Below are positions 1 through 9,799 of a DNA stretch of 64,000 nt, one piece after another; the stretch's first letter is position 1, and each line of letters opens with the position of its first letter. The notes under the pieces are model-generated. The model worked only from the letters and a program-made list of their open reading frames with translations, was not told the origin of the DNA and ran no database searches. Origin of the DNA: JAHECE01 sp963780675 (GTDB lineage: Bacteria > Actinomycetota > Actinomycetes > Actinomycetales > JAHECE01); assembly GCA_963780675.1 (NCBI GenBank), contig CAWACR010000001.1:10163-74162 (forward strand). The letters are read 5' to 3'. Position numbers and translations under genes: made by a program.

Positions 1-2327
1 TCGGGGTCCACCCCCATGGCCAGAGCGGGCGCGCTGTCGGTGAGCAGGTTGATCCAGAGAATCTGCGTCGCGAGCAGCGGGAGGACGAGGGCACCCTCGC
101 CCTGGGACAGCCCGATGACACCGGCGAGGAGGACGCCGAGGAAGACTGTCAGGACCTCGCCCATGTTCGAGGACAGCAGGTAGCGCAGGAACTTCTGGAT
201 GTTCAGAAAGATGCCCCGCCCCTCGCGGATCGCGTGGACGATCGTCGCGAAGTTGTCGTCGGCGAGGATCATGTTCGCCGCTTCCTTCGTGACCTCCGTG
301 CCGGTCCGCCCCATGGCGACGCCGATGTCGGCGGACTTCAGCGCCGGGGCGTCGTTGACGCCGTCGCCGGTCATGGCCACGACCTGGTGGTCGGCCTGGA
401 GGGCGTCGACGATCCGCAGCTTGTGCTCCGGCGTCACCCGCGCATAGACCGACCGGCGGCGCACCGTGTCCCGGAACGCCTCCTCGTCCAACCGGTCGAG
501 CTCGGCTCCCGAGACGGCGACGATCTCGTGCGCGACGACCCCGAGGTCGTCGGCGATGCGCGCGGCCGTGCGCGGGTGGTCACCGGTGATCATCATGACG
601 CGGACGCCCGCCCGGTGGGCTTCGGCGATGGCGACGGCGGCCTCGGGACGGGGTGGGTCGAGGATGCCGACCAGGCCGGCGTAGACGAGGTCCTGCTCGA
701 GGTCCTCCTCGCTCGCCGACGCGGCCGTCACCTCGAGGGGCCGGAAGGCGACGCCGAGGGTGCGGAAGGCCTCGCCCGACAGGCGCTCGACGTCGTCCAG
801 GATGCGCGCCCGCCAGACGTCGTCGAGCGGTTCCCGGTGGTCGCCGTGCTGCACCTCCGTGCACCGCCCGAGCAGCACCTCGGGGGCGCCCTTGGTCACC
901 ACCACGAGCCGGCCCTCGCGCCCGGCGTCGGACTCCAGGCTGGTCATCAGCTTGCGCTCGGAGGTGAACGGGATCACCCCCACCCGCCGGAACCGCCCGG
1001 TCCGCCTCTCCCCGGTCCCGAGCTTGACCTCGGCGACCATGAAGGCGGCCTCCGTCGGATCGCCCTGGACGGTCCACTCCCCCGCTTCTTCCCGCAGCAC
1101 GGCGTCGTTGGCCAGGCTGCCCCCGCTGAGGACCAGAGCCGTCTCCCGCCAGAGGGCGCTCCCCTCCTCCAGCGGGACGCCGTCGTGCTCGACCCGGCCC
1201 TCGGGGCGGTAGCCGGCGCCCGTCACGGTCACCTCGCCGGACGCGGTGACCACACGGCCGATGGTCATCTCCCCTGTGGTCAGGGTGCCGGTCTTGTCCG
1301 AGCACACCACCGACGCCGAGCCGAGCGTCTCCACCGACGAGAGGTCCTTGACGATCGCGTTGTGGGTGGCCATGCGCTGCACCCCGATGGCGAGGACCAC
1401 CGAGAGGATCGTGGGCAGGCCTTCCGGGACCGCGGCCACCGCCAGCGAGACGCCGAGCAGGAGGGCCGTCACGGCGTCGTCGACCGTCTCGATGCCGAAG
1501 GTCACGACGATGGTCGCCATCACGACGACCGCGATGATGATCACGACGACGCCGAGCATCCGGCCCAGGTGAGCGATCTCCCGCTGGAGCGGGGTGGGGT
1601 CCTCCCGGGTGGCGTGCAGCAGGCCGGCGATCTGGCCCATCTGAGTCGTCATTCCGGTGCCCGTCACCACCGCTCGACCCACGCCCTGGTTGACGGCCGT
1701 GCCGCTGAAGACCATGTCTCGCCTGTCACCCAGTGCCGCCGGCTCGGACAGGGTGCGGGGGTCCTTGACGACAGGTTCGCTCTCCCCCGTCAGCGAGGCC
1801 TCCGAGATCCGCAGCGACGTCGCCGACAGGAGCCTGGCATCGGCGGCCACCGTGTCACCCTCGGCCAGGAGCAGGACGTCGCCCGGCACGAGGTCCCGGG
1901 TGGCGAGCCGCACCTGAGACCCGTCCCGGATGACCGTGGCCGTGGTCGCGGTCATCCGCTGCAGCGCCTCGACCGCATGCTCGGCCTTCGCCTGCTGCGC
2001 GTAGCCGAGGACAGCGTTGAGGACGACGATGACGGCGATCACGACGGCGTCGAACGGCCACCCGTCCGCACCCTCGATCACCCACGCCACCAGCGAGATG
2101 GCGATCGCGACGAACAGCAGGTAGATGAGCGGGTCACGGAAGTGCTCCAGGAGCTTGCGCCAGGTCGGGACCGGCTCCGTGGCCGTCAGCTCGTTCGGTC
2201 CCGCCTCCTGCAGGCGACGAGCCGCCTCCTCCCGGCTCAGCCCCCGCTCGGGGTCCGTCACCAGGAGCCGCACGACCGTCTCGCCGTCCATCAGCGACGG
2301 GTCCGAGCGGATGACCTCACCGACCAT
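1..2327 (-). CDS. P2-type cation-transporting ATPase (Ca2+/Mg2+-like), C-terminus cut by window edge
   Basis: This is an ATP-driven cation pump of the plasma membrane. About 775 residues are present and the C-terminal transmembrane segments lie beyond position 1. In order there are an N-terminal cation-ATPase domain, a first membrane pair, the actuator motif SLTGESEPV, the membrane-4 motif PEGLP that is typical of the P2A Ca2+-ATPase branch, the phosphorylation motif DKTGTLT (Asp at residue 344), a nucleotide-binding domain, and the hinge motif TGDGVNDAP (near residue 653). The ATG at 2327 follows a strong Shine-Dalgarno AAAGGAGGG (2332-2340). Ca2+ is the best guess from family type, but Mg2+ or Na+ cannot be excluded. 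No frameshift was found. Confidence 0.93.
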   Translation of the reverse strand, partial: MVGEVIRSDPSLMDGETVVRLLVTDPERGLSREEAARRLQEAGPNELTATEPVPTWRKLLEHFRDPLIYLLFVAIAISLVAWVIEGADGWPFDAVVIAVIVVLNAVLGYAQQAKAEHAVEALQRMTATTATVIRDGSQVRLATRDLVPGDVLLLAEGDTVAADARLLSATSLRISEASLTGESEPVVKDPRTLSEPAALGDRRDMVFSGTAVNQGVGRAVVTGTGMTTQMGQIAGLLHATREDPTPLQREIAHLGRMLGVVVIIIAVVVMATIVVTFGIETVDDAVTALLLGVSLAVAAVPEGLPTILSVVLAIGVQRMATHNAIVKDLSSVETLGSASVVCSDKTGTLTTGEMTIGRVVTASGEVTVTGAGYRPEGRVEHDGVPLEEGSALWRETALVLSGGSLANDAVLREEAGEWTVQGDPTEAAFMVAEVKLGTGERRTGRFRRVGVIPFTSERKLMTSLESDAGREGRLVVVTKGAPEVLLGRCTEVQHGDHREPLDDVWRARILDDVERLSGEAFRTLGVAFRPLEVTAASASEEDLEQDLVYAGLVGILDPPRPEAAVAIAEAHRAGVRVMMITGDHPRTAARIADDLGVVAHEIVAVSGAELDRLDEEAFRDTVRRRSVYARVTPEHKLRIVDALQADHQVVAMTGDGVNDAPALKSADIGVAMGRTGTEVTKEAANMILADDNFATIVHAIREGRGIFLNIQKFLRYLLSSNMGEVLTVFLGVLLAGVIGLSQGEGALVLPLLATQILWINLLTDSAPALAMGVDP

Positions 2328-2676
2328 GAAGCCCTCCTTTCGCCGATCCGGCCGGTGGGATCCGCCTCGGACTCCACGAGGCCCGCGGCTCGAGCGCGCC
2401 GTCGCAGCCCTGACCGCGACCGCGACGCCGACCTGCCGTCCCGATTGTCGCGCCGCAGCGCGCGGAGTGCTCTCTCCTTGGAGGACCGGGCCTCGCGGAC
2501 CGCCGAGCCTCGTGGACCGCCGAGCCTCACGACCTGACCCGGGTCCCGGCACCGGCGCGCCGGATCGGTTCCGGGCGCGGAGCGGCCGCCACCACCAAGA
2601 TCGGACCTGACGAGGAGCCCCTGCCCGGGCCCGTCCGCTGCGGCCGCGTCGGCCGTGAGACCCCTGGAGGTGCGGC
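2328..2676. other. Divergent intergenic region between the P-type ATPase and the phospholipase-like gene
   Basis: About 350 bases with no credible gene; open frames here are GC-driven shadows. It holds the ribosome-binding site of the ATPase on the minus strand (2332-2340) and that of the next plus-strand gene (GGAGG at 2666-2670). A 15-base unit GGACCGCCGAGCCTC occurs twice in tandem around 2497-2530. No convincing -35/-10 pair was recognised. Confidence 0.5.
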
Positions 2677-4172
2677 ATGGAGAGTGCCGAGCACGCATGG
2701 ATCGGTGACCAGATCACTCTGCAGTTCGAGTCGGGGAGCACGCCGTCGCCATGGCGTTACCTTGCCCGCCGGTGGGAACCAGCTCACCTACGGGCAGTGC
2801 ATCGCCCTGGGTGGGGACTTCTACGGCGTGGTGGGAGGACCGATCAGCACCTCTGACGACCCTCAGGCGGCCTTCACCGCCGCATGGGGCAGCCTCACCT
2901 CGGCGGGCACGGAGACGGCCGAGATCCTCGCGATCATGGCCGAGGAGATCGCCGTCGTCGACCGTGCCGTCGCCGCCGGCCGGGACCCGTCGACGGCGTA
3001 CGCCGCCCTCGGCGACTCGCTGTCCAAGCGGTGGAACAGGGTGACGGGAGGCGGCTCCTTCCTCACCGACCTCATCCCCATGGGGCGCTACCTCGCCCTG
3101 GCGGCGGAGAACTGGGATCACTTCGGGAACTTCGCCGTGGTGGCCTACCGGGCCGGGCACGCCGTCGCGATGGACCACGCGGCCTCGATCCGCGGCCAGG
3201 AGCTGAGCCCGCAGGAGGAGGAGGCGCGCCTGCGGGAGGCCTACGCGATGAACGCGTTCGCCGACCACTTCCTCACCGACCTGTTCTCGGCCGGTCACCT
3301 GCGGGCGCCGCGCAAGGCGCTGTATGAGCAGGTGACGACCCCGGTGCCGGGCTTCAGCGGCAGCCTCGGCAGCCTCCTCGTGCGGTGCATGCACGACGAG
3401 GACTCCGCCCATGGCCTCAACGTCCACAACGCCGCGGGTGATGCGTGGGTGGCCTACGGCGACAAGCGCCTCCTCGACCACGTCAGCGCCGACAACCGGA
3501 GCGTCGTCGTCCGGGCGGTGCAGGCGTCCGCGGACGACGTGTGGAACGCCTACCAGGGCAAGCCCGGCGGCTACGGTGCGCTCGCGCACATCCCGGACCT
3601 CACCCGCGTGGTTGACGTCTCCTCGAAGGAGAACTTCTCGCCGCTCTTCCTGTTGCAGGGCGGCGTGCCCGCCCGACGGAACGATGTGGCGAACCGCGAC
3701 GACTACAGCTGGACCACCGACTGGTGGGGCTGGAGCACGTACGCCCTGCTGGAGTCGACCCACGACTACCGGCACGTCAAGTGCTACGACCTCGCGACCA
3801 AGGACGTTCGTCGGCTGGCTGGGGTGCAGCTCGGGCAACTACGTCCAGCTGGTCTCCGAGGAGAAGGACGCCCACGGCGTGACCTGGGACTTCGAGGGCG
3901 ACGACCTGTACCTGCGCAAGGACACCACCCCGACCGACCGGTACCTCGGACTCGCCGACTACAGCTACGCGGGTTGGGGCCTCATCGGCGGCTGGCGGGA
4001 CCCCGTCATCTACAACGAGGACACGTCGATCTCCCTGAAGTCCGACCCGAAGCGGAAGCTCTACGTCTACGAGAAGGGCGGGACGAACTGGCTCTGCTGG
4101 TCCGACGACGCGAGCAACCCGGCGATCGTCGGCGTCGAGCTCCCGCTCCAGGCCCCGTCCATCACCTGCTGA
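2677..4172 (+). CDS. Phospholipase C/P1-nuclease-like protein with a C-terminal beta-rich extension (two frameshifts)
   Basis: The ATG at 2677 follows GGAGG with 6-base spacing. The protein continues through three frames. One surplus G in the GGGG run at 2733-2736 and another in GGGG at 3821-3824 would restore a single 497-residue product. The central part has the alpha-helical histidine/aspartate pattern of zinc-dependent phospholipase C-like proteins: NAFADHFLTDLFSAGH near residue 190, then CMHDEDSAHGLNVHN near 240. The last 110 residues (such as DFEGDDLYLRKD) look beta-rich and may bind a ligand; I do not recognise them. No signal peptide is visible. The zinc-hydrolase assignment rests on motif resemblance, and catalysis is inferred. 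Both breaks lie in G runs and the product is otherwise well formed, so sequence error is more likely than decay. Confidence 0.6.
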
Positions 4173-4210
4173 CACGGCGTCGTCGTCACAGCGCGCGCGT
4201 GACGTGACAT

Positions 4211-4253
4211 CGGCGGCTGTGGTCCCCCACTCGGGCGGGGATCACAGCCGCCG
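4211..4253. terminator. Bidirectional hairpin terminator
   Basis: A 17-base arm (4211-4227) pairs with 4237-4253 with one mismatch around a 9-base loop. It lies between the convergent phospholipase-like gene and the ABC permease gene and can serve both. There is no T tract, as is usual in GC-rich actinobacteria. Confidence 0.75.
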
Positions 4254-4261
4254 AATCGCCG

Positions 4262-5101
4262 TCAGCCCATCGCGCCGGCGTATCGCGCCACCTCGCGCCG
4301 CCAGAGGTGGGACACCACCGTGACGGACACCAGCGCGAGGGCGACCGACACCAGGCCGAGCCACGGGCTGACGTCCCCGTAGAAGAGCTCCGCAGGGACG
4401 GTCGCGAGGAACGCGATCGGCACGACCGCGGTCAGCACCACCCTCAGCACCGGCCCGTAGAACGGCACGGGAACCCGGGCGAGGTTCTGCGCGGCGAAGA
4501 GCGCCGCCCAGCCGTCGAACCGCACGTGGGTCAGCGCCTTGTAGTTCGCGAGGACGCCGATGGCCCACATGAGCACGAGCGCACTCACGATCGCCGCCGC
4601 GGCGGCGACGGACTGCAGCCAGCCGACGGGCCCGCCGCCGAGGACGACGGCGACCGTCCCGAGTCCGAGCGCGAGCGCCACCTTCGGGAGGTCCGGGACG
4701 TAGACGCGCCCCAGCGAGCACAGCACGAGGGAGTTCACCGGGCGCAGGAGCTGGCCGTCGAGCAACCCGAGGCGGACCTGCTCCTCCCAGTAGCCGATGT
4801 TCATGATGAGGAACGCCCAGACCAGCGCGTCGAGGAGATACCAGACCGCTTGGAGGAACAGCAGCTTCGGCAGGGTCCACCCGTTGGCGTCGTCGGTGTG
4901 GAGGGCGACGACGAGCACCGGCGCCACCGAGATCCCCAGCCAGATCGTGGTCACGATCGTGCCGATCACGAGGTCGCCCCGGTACTCGGCCGCCCCCGCC
5001 AGCTCCGCCCGCCACCCGGCCCACAGCACGCGCAGGGTGTGACCGGCGCGCAGCGGACGGGGACGACTCTCGGGCTGACCGCTCACGGACTGACGACTCA
5101 T
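4262..5101 (-). CDS. ABC-2 family transporter permease (second permease of the set)
   Basis: A 279-residue integral membrane protein with about six hydrophobic segments, for example GTVAVVLGGGPVGWL, and a family-typical ending in AEYRGDLVIGTIV-like helices near the N-terminus. It matches the ABC2_membrane_6 (DUF990) permease style. The start ATG (5101-5099) overlaps the TGA of the upstream permease (5100-5098), so translation is coupled. A longer in-frame extension up to 5899 is only the shadow of the neighbouring permease. With the next two genes it forms a three-gene exporter. The substrate cannot be read from sequence. Confidence 0.85.
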   Translation of the reverse strand: MSRQSVSGQPESRPRPLRAGHTLRVLWAGWRAELAGAAEYRGDLVIGTIVTTIWLGISVAPVLVVALHTDDANGWTLPKLLFLQAVWYLLDALVWAFLIMNIGYWEEQVRLGLLDGQLLRPVNSLVLCSLGRVYVPDLPKVALALGLGTVAVVLGGGPVGWLQSVAAAAAIVSALVLMWAIGVLANYKALTHVRFDGWAALFAAQNLARVPVPFYGPVLRVVLTAVVPIAFLATVPAELFYGDVSPWLGLVSVALALVSVTVVSHLWRREVARYAGAMG

Positions 5102-5931
5102 GTCCCGACCGCCTCGAACCGGAGCAGGCCCCGCCGCCACAGGCGGGCGAACGCGAGGTGGAGCGCGACGGCCCACACGAGCGCCTCGACGAGGATCCAC
5201 GGGCTGAGGCGACTGATCTCGCTGATCGCCTCCGCGGGCGCACCGATGGCGAACCACAGGGGCTGGTGCCGCAACAGCTCCGACCACGGCGCCGGGAGCA
5301 GCGCGACCGGCGCGACCAGGCCTCCGATCAGCCACTCGGCCCCGAAGAGCAGCCCGCTGAGGGCGGCCGAGCGCGTGAACCAGAGCGCCAGCGCGCCCAT
5401 CATCAGCCCGAGGTAGACCTCGGAGATGAACCCGAGCGGGGTCACGGCGACGGCGAGCACCCACTGCGCGACGTCGTCCGTGACCGAACCGTCGAGGAAC
5501 CAGATCAGCGCCGGCACCACGAGCGCGAGCGGCGGGAGCGCGTAGGTCAGCTGGGCGAGGCCCCGGGCGACGAGGGCGTGCGTCGGGTGGTTCGGCCTGA
5601 GCAGCAGGGCGGACAGCTCTCCGGAGTGCACCAGGGGCTCGATGCCGAAGGACAGGTTGCGGCTCAGCTGCAGCGACGTCGTCAACATCACCACGGCGTA
5701 GTAGGTCGTGAACTGGGCCGCGGAGATCCCGGCGACGTCGCCCCCGCTCGCGGCCCCGCGCCACAGCGCCATGAACGCGACCGGCACCACCCAGGAGAGC
5801 GCGCCGAGCACCAGCTGTGAGCGGTAGGTCGACGCCGCCTGGACCTCGCTGCGCAGCAGTCCGCCGTAGAGGCGGGCCAGCCGCCGCGGGCCGGTCCACG
5901 AGGCCCGCGGCGCGGGGTCGTCAGCCGCCAC
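5098..5931 (-). CDS. ABC-2 family transporter permease (first permease of the set)
   Basis: A 277-residue membrane protein, partner of the next permease. GTG at 5931 is chosen because it overlaps the end of the ATPase gene by 11 bases and begins just before the conserved region; upstream codons in this frame read through the ATPase gene. Segments such as QLVLGALSWVVPVAFMAL and the loop LEPLVHSGELSALLLRP-like sequence (SGELSALLLRPNHP) are typical of DUF990-type ABC-2 permeases, where this gene and its neighbour form a heterodimer around one ATPase. Substrate unknown. Confidence 0.84.
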   Translation of the reverse strand: MAADDPAPRASWTGPRRLARLYGGLLRSEVQAASTYRSQLVLGALSWVVPVAFMALWRGAASGGDVAGISAAQFTTYYAVVMLTTSLQLSRNLSFGIEPLVHSGELSALLLRPNHPTHALVARGLAQLTYALPPLALVVPALIWFLDGSVTDDVAQWVLAVAVTPLGFISEVYLGLMMGALALWFTRSAALSGLLFGAEWLIGGLVAPVALLPAPWSELLRHQPLWFAIGAPAEAISEISRLSPWILVEALVWAVALHLAFARLWRRGLLRFEAVGT

Positions 5932-6928
5932 GACCGTGCTCGCCCGTCGCACCTCGGACCTCGCTCGCCGAACCGTAGAGAGTGCGGAGCGTGTCCTCGA
6001 GCGGGGGGTCCCGCAGAGTGATGTCCTCGACGCCGATCCGCTCCAGCTCGCCCACGATCTCGCCGATCCGGCCCCGCGACACCTCGAGGACGAGTGTGCT
6101 CGCGGTGTGCTCGCGCACGTCACCGAGCGCGGCGGCCACCGCGGCCGGCACGGGGCGGGACAGGCGCGCGGTGATTCGCTTGCTGTCCCCGGCCATGCCC
6201 TGGAGGTCCTGCAGGGTCCCGGTGTAGGTGATGTGGCCGCCGGAGATCGTCATCACGCGGTCCGCCAGCGCCTCGATGTCGGCCAGGTAGTGCGAGGTCA
6301 GCAGAACCGCGGCCCCGGTGAGGTCGACGTACGCGGCCACGAAGCGCCGGATCTGCTGCTGGGCCTCGAAGTCGAGCCCGAGGGTCGGCTCGTCGAGCAG
6401 CACCACCGACGGGCGGTGCAACAGGGCGGCGGCGAACTCGCAGCGCATCCGCTGGCCGAGGCTGAGCTTGCGGGCGACCTGGCGCGAGATGTCCCCGAGG
6501 TCGAGGAGCTCGACCAGGTCGTCGCGCGTGCGGCGGAACGCGGCGGTGTCCAGGTCGTAGATCACCCGGTGCAGCTCGAAGGACTCCGCCACGGGGATGT
6601 CCACGTTGAGCTGCCAGCGCTGGCCCATCACGAAGCCGAGCTGTCGCAAGTACTCGGGCCGGCGCTCGGCGGGTGTGAAGCCGAGCACCTCGACGCTTCC
6701 CGAGGTGGGCGTGAGGAGGCCGGCGAGGCACTTGAGGGTCGTCGTCTTGCCCGATCCGTTCGGACCGAGGAAGCCCATCACCTCGCCCGCCTCGACACCG
6801 AAGGTGAGGTTCTCGACGGCGACCACCGTGCGGCGCTGTCGGCGGGCGACCGAGCGCATCGCGGCGCGCAGACCGATCTCCCGCTCGGTCACCGTGAACT
6901 CCCGAGTGAGTCGGTCGACCCGGATCAC
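5921..6928 (-). CDS. ABC transporter ATP-binding protein
   Basis: A 335-residue ATPase that drives the two permeases encoded just downstream. Walker A is GPNGSGKTT (about residue 54), the Q-loop follows GFVMGQR, the signature is LSLGQRMR, and Walker B is VVLLDEPTLGLD; the H-loop histidine is in LLTSHYLADI. An N-terminal stretch of about 35 residues before the core (EREIGLRAAMRSVARR) is typical of the ATPases paired with DUF990 permeases. The C-terminal 80 residues form an accessory domain. The gene leads a compact operon with an 11-base and a 4-base overlap. Confidence 0.92.
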   Translation of the reverse strand: MIRVDRLTREFTVTEREIGLRAAMRSVARRQRRTVVAVENLTFGVEAGEVMGFLGPNGSGKTTTLKCLAGLLTPTSGSVEVLGFTPAERRPEYLRQLGFVMGQRWQLNVDIPVAESFELHRVIYDLDTAAFRRTRDDLVELLDLGDISRQVARKLSLGQRMRCEFAAALLHRPSVVLLDEPTLGLDFEAQQQIRRFVAAYVDLTGAAVLLTSHYLADIEALADRVMTISGGHITYTGTLQDLQGMAGDSKRITARLSRPVPAAVAAALGDVREHTASTLVLEVSRGRIGEIVGELERIGVEDITLRDPPLEDTLRTLYGSASEVRGATGEHGRGG

Positions 6929-7058
6929 GGGCGATCACCCCCTTCCGCCGCCCGGCACGTCGAAGGTGTAGCACGGGACCTGCCGGCGGCGCCTCCTTGA
7001 TTTCTGCACCCCGGGACGGCCCCTCCCGCCCGTGCTCGTCCCACCGTGGCTCCGGTGG

Positions 7059-9344
7059 TCAGCCTTCGACGGTGAACCTGACCCGGTGCAGATCGGTAGT
7101 CCGTGAGCTGGGGCCGACGAGGAGGTCGAACTGCCCGGGTTCGACCACGCGGCGTCCGTCCGCGGTGACGAGCGAGCACGCCGCCGCGGGCACCTCGATC
7201 GTGACCGTGACGCGTTCACCGGGCGGGACGTGGACCTGGCGCCAGCCCTTGAGCTCCTTCTCGGCCCAGGTGACGCTCGTGACGAGGTCGCTGACGTAGG
7301 CCTGGACGGTCTCCAGCGCCGGGCGGGTGCCGGTGTTGGTGAGCGTCACCCGGGCTCGGACGACGCCGTCGGGCACCACGACGTCGTCGAGCACCTCGAG
7401 GTGGCTGTACTCGACGCTCGTGTAGGACAGCCCCTCGCCGAAGACGAAGAGCGGGTCCTGGGTCAGGTCGGCGTACCGGTCGCCGTGCTGGCCGCGGACC
7501 TGGTTGTAGTAGACGGGCTGCTGACCCACGTGCCGGGGCACGGAGATCGGCAGCCGCCCCGCGGGCTCGATGAGGCCCAGGACGAGCTCCGCGATCGCCC
7601 GCCCGCCGCGCATGCCGGGGTTGAACGCCTCGACGAGCGCGGCGGCACCCAGGGCCGACGGCGGGAGCACGGCCGGCTTGGAATGCACGAGCACCACGAT
7701 CACGGGCGTGCCGGTGGCCACGAGGGCGTCGAGCAGAGCGACCTGGCCACCCTGGAGCTCCAGCGTCGCTGTCGAGCACCCCTCGCCCGTGAGAGCGATG
7801 GTGTCGCCGACGACGGCGACCACGTAGTCCGCGGCGTGCGCGGCTGCGACCGCCTCGGCCAGCAGCGCCGGGTCGACCGGGGCCGGGGAGAAGATCGGCG
7901 GTCGGGGCTGGCCGTCGGGCCAGAGGTCCCCGGCGGGGTTCGGCACGAGGACCTCGATGTCCGCGCCCCGCGCGTCGGTCACGGTCCAGCCCTCCGGGGC
8001 GACGGCGCGGAACCCGTCGAGCACGGTCTCCACAGTCTCGCGGGGGTGGCCGTCGGGCATCCAGTCGACCTGCCCGGACCCGCCCGCCCAGTCCCCGAGC
8101 ATCGCTTGCGGGTCATCCGCGTTCGGGCCGATCACGGCGATCGTGCGGGCCGGGCCTGCGGCGACCGCCCGGCCGTCGTCGCCCGCGGCCAGACCGCCCT
8201 CGAGGGGCAGGGTGCCGTCGTTGCGCAGCAGCACCAGCGAGCGCCGCGCCACCTCGAGGTTCAGGGCGGCGTGTGCGGCGCAGCCGATCACCTCCGACTG
8301 GCGCGCGGGGTCGGGGGCGCGGGGGTCCTCGAACAGGCCGAGCGCGAACTTCAGCCGCAACACCCGGCGGACCGCGGCGTCGATCTCCGCCTCGTCCAGG
8401 CGCCCCCGCGCGACGGCCTCCTGCGCCGCGGCGAAGAACTGCGGCGTCGTCATCACCAGGTCGTTGCCGGCGCGGACCGCGACCGCCGCGGCCTCCACGT
8501 CGTCCGCGCAGACCTGCTGCTCCCACACCATCCGCCCGACGTTGTCCCAGTCCGTCACCAAGGTCCCGGTGAAGCCCCACTCGCCCTTGAGCACCTCGTT
8601 CAGCAGCCACCGGTTCGCCGTGATCGGCACCCCGTCCATCGACTGATAGCCGAGCATGAACGTGGCGCACCCCTCCCGCGCCGCCCGCTCGAACGGCGGC
8701 AGGAACCACGAGCGCAGCTTGCGCGGGCTGAGGTCCGCCTCGGACGCGTCCCGCCCGCCCTGGGTCTCGGAGTACCCGGCGAAGTGCTTCGCGCACGCCA
8801 GGACCGCCGTCGGGTCGGCCAAACCCTTGCCCTGGTAGCCGCGGACCATGGCCATGCCCAGCTCACCGATGAGGACCGGGTCTTCCCCGAACGTCTCGTT
8901 CACCCGACCCCAGCGCAGGTCACGCGCGATGCACAGCACCGGGGAGAAGGTCCAGTGGATGCCGGTGGCCGCGACCTCGATGGCCGCCGCCCGCGCCGCG
9001 CGCTCGACCAGCCCCGCATCCCACGAGCACGCCATCCCCAGCTGCGTGGGATAGATCGTCGCCCCCGGCCAGAACGAGTGACCGTGGATGCAGTCGTCCG
9101 CCGTCAGCAACGGGATGCCCAAGCGCGTCCGAGAGGCGAGGTCGATCGCCTCCAGCATCCGCACCGGGGACGCGTGCAGGATCGAGCCGGCCACCTTCCC
9201 CGAGACCACGCCCTCCAGGTCCCCCCGGGCATCCAGCTGGAGCATCTGCCCGACCTTCTCTGCCAAGGTCATCCGCGCGAGCAGATCCTCCAAGCGCTCC
9301 TCGAGAGGACGCGACGGCTCCTGGTACGGCATGGTCGTGGTCAC
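7059..9344 (-). CDS. Glycoside hydrolase family 3 protein (beta-glucosidase/beta-xylosidase type)
   Basis: A 761-residue enzyme that hydrolyses beta-linked glucosides or xylosides with retention. The N-terminal TIM barrel carries CAKHFAGY (about residues 184-191) and the nucleophile motif LVTDWDNVG, where Asp 265 is the expected nucleophile. An alpha/beta sandwich follows (AVVGDTIALTGEG region), then a C-terminal fibronectin-III-like domain (from about residue 650, motif NTGTRPALETVQAY). There is no signal peptide, so it is probably cytoplasmic and acts on imported oligosaccharides. ATG 9344 or a second ATG four codons later could be the start. The neighbours give no polysaccharide locus. The region just upstream has an imperfect AACGTT-centred palindrome (about 9404-9418) that might bind a LacI-family repressor; this is weak. 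Confidence 0.9.
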   Translation of the reverse strand: MTTTMPYQEPSRPLEERLEDLLARMTLAEKVGQMLQLDARGDLEGVVSGKVAGSILHASPVRMLEAIDLASRTRLGIPLLTADDCIHGHSFWPGATIYPTQLGMACSWDAGLVERAARAAAIEVAATGIHWTFSPVLCIARDLRWGRVNETFGEDPVLIGELGMAMVRGYQGKGLADPTAVLACAKHFAGYSETQGGRDASEADLSPRKLRSWFLPPFERAAREGCATFMLGYQSMDGVPITANRWLLNEVLKGEWGFTGTLVTDWDNVGRMVWEQQVCADDVEAAAVAVRAGNDLVMTTPQFFAAAQEAVARGRLDEAEIDAAVRRVLRLKFALGLFEDPRAPDPARQSEVIGCAAHAALNLEVARRSLVLLRNDGTLPLEGGLAAGDDGRAVAAGPARTIAVIGPNADDPQAMLGDWAGGSGQVDWMPDGHPRETVETVLDGFRAVAPEGWTVTDARGADIEVLVPNPAGDLWPDGQPRPPIFSPAPVDPALLAEAVAAAHAADYVVAVVGDTIALTGEGCSTATLELQGGQVALLDALVATGTPVIVVLVHSKPAVLPPSALGAAALVEAFNPGMRGGRAIAELVLGLIEPAGRLPISVPRHVGQQPVYYNQVRGQHGDRYADLTQDPLFVFGEGLSYTSVEYSHLEVLDDVVVPDGVVRARVTLTNTGTRPALETVQAYVSDLVTSVTWAEKELKGWRQVHVPPGERVTVTIEVPAAACSLVTADGRRVVEPGQFDLLVGPSSRTTDLHRVRFTVEG

Positions 9345-9578
9345 GAAGGCCTCCGGTCCTGCCCGCGGCGCGGACCAGGTTCGCAGCGGGCCTCGCCGAA
9401 CCCGAGAGAACGTTTCGAGAAGGACCTGACGCGCGGCCCGCAGGGCGCCGTCGACGTGCGCCCGGGCCCATCATCCCTCCACGCCGATCGCGTTCTGCCC
9501 ACGCTGGCATGACCACCGTGCACCCGCCGCGAGCCTCTCGCCCGGACGCACACCCTGGCATCTTCCCAAGGAGTCGAC

Positions 9579-9740
9579 ATGGCCACTGGTGACGCCCCCG
9601 TCCTCGATGCGATCGCCGAGATCACCGCAGTCTCCCTCGAGCGGACGGACCCCGACGCCCGCTCCCTGATCCTGGTGCGGCTCGCGGCCCTCATCGCTGT
9701 CGACGCACCGGCGGCGTCGTACCTGCTCCAGGTGGGCCGG
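9579..9740 (+). pseudogene. 5' fragment of a carboxymuconolactone decarboxylase-like gene
   Basis: A perfect ribosome site AAGGAG stands five bases before ATG 9579. The first 54 residues (for example APVLDAIAEITAVSLERTD and LVRLAALIAVDAPAASYLL) match the N-terminal half of the small actinobacterial CMD/AhpD-like proteins of about 110 residues. After residue 54 the reading becomes arginine- and proline-rich without family character, and none of the other frames continues the family. The 3' half appears to be lost up against the end of the opposing SRPBCC gene. Family identity is from recall of the motif; loss of function is inferred. Confidence 0.6.
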
Positions 9741-9799
9741 CCCTGTGCTCCATCGCCATGTCGACGGCGCCCCCGCCGGGCAACAGCTCGCCGTCGGCG

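Noticed and set aside
234..2537. A 767-residue plus-strand open frame opposite the P-type ATPase
   Set aside because: The product is low-complexity Arg/His/Asp text and the ATPase on the minus strand has all catalytic motifs.
2677..4172. Programmed ribosomal frameshifting in the phospholipase-like gene
   Set aside because: The breaks lie in plain G runs without slippery heptamers or pausing structure, and the same pattern occurs in a dozen unrelated genes.
9404..9420. LacI-type operator before the GH3 gene
   Set aside because: The AACGTT-centred symmetry is imperfect, no LacI-family gene is nearby and the palindrome could be chance.
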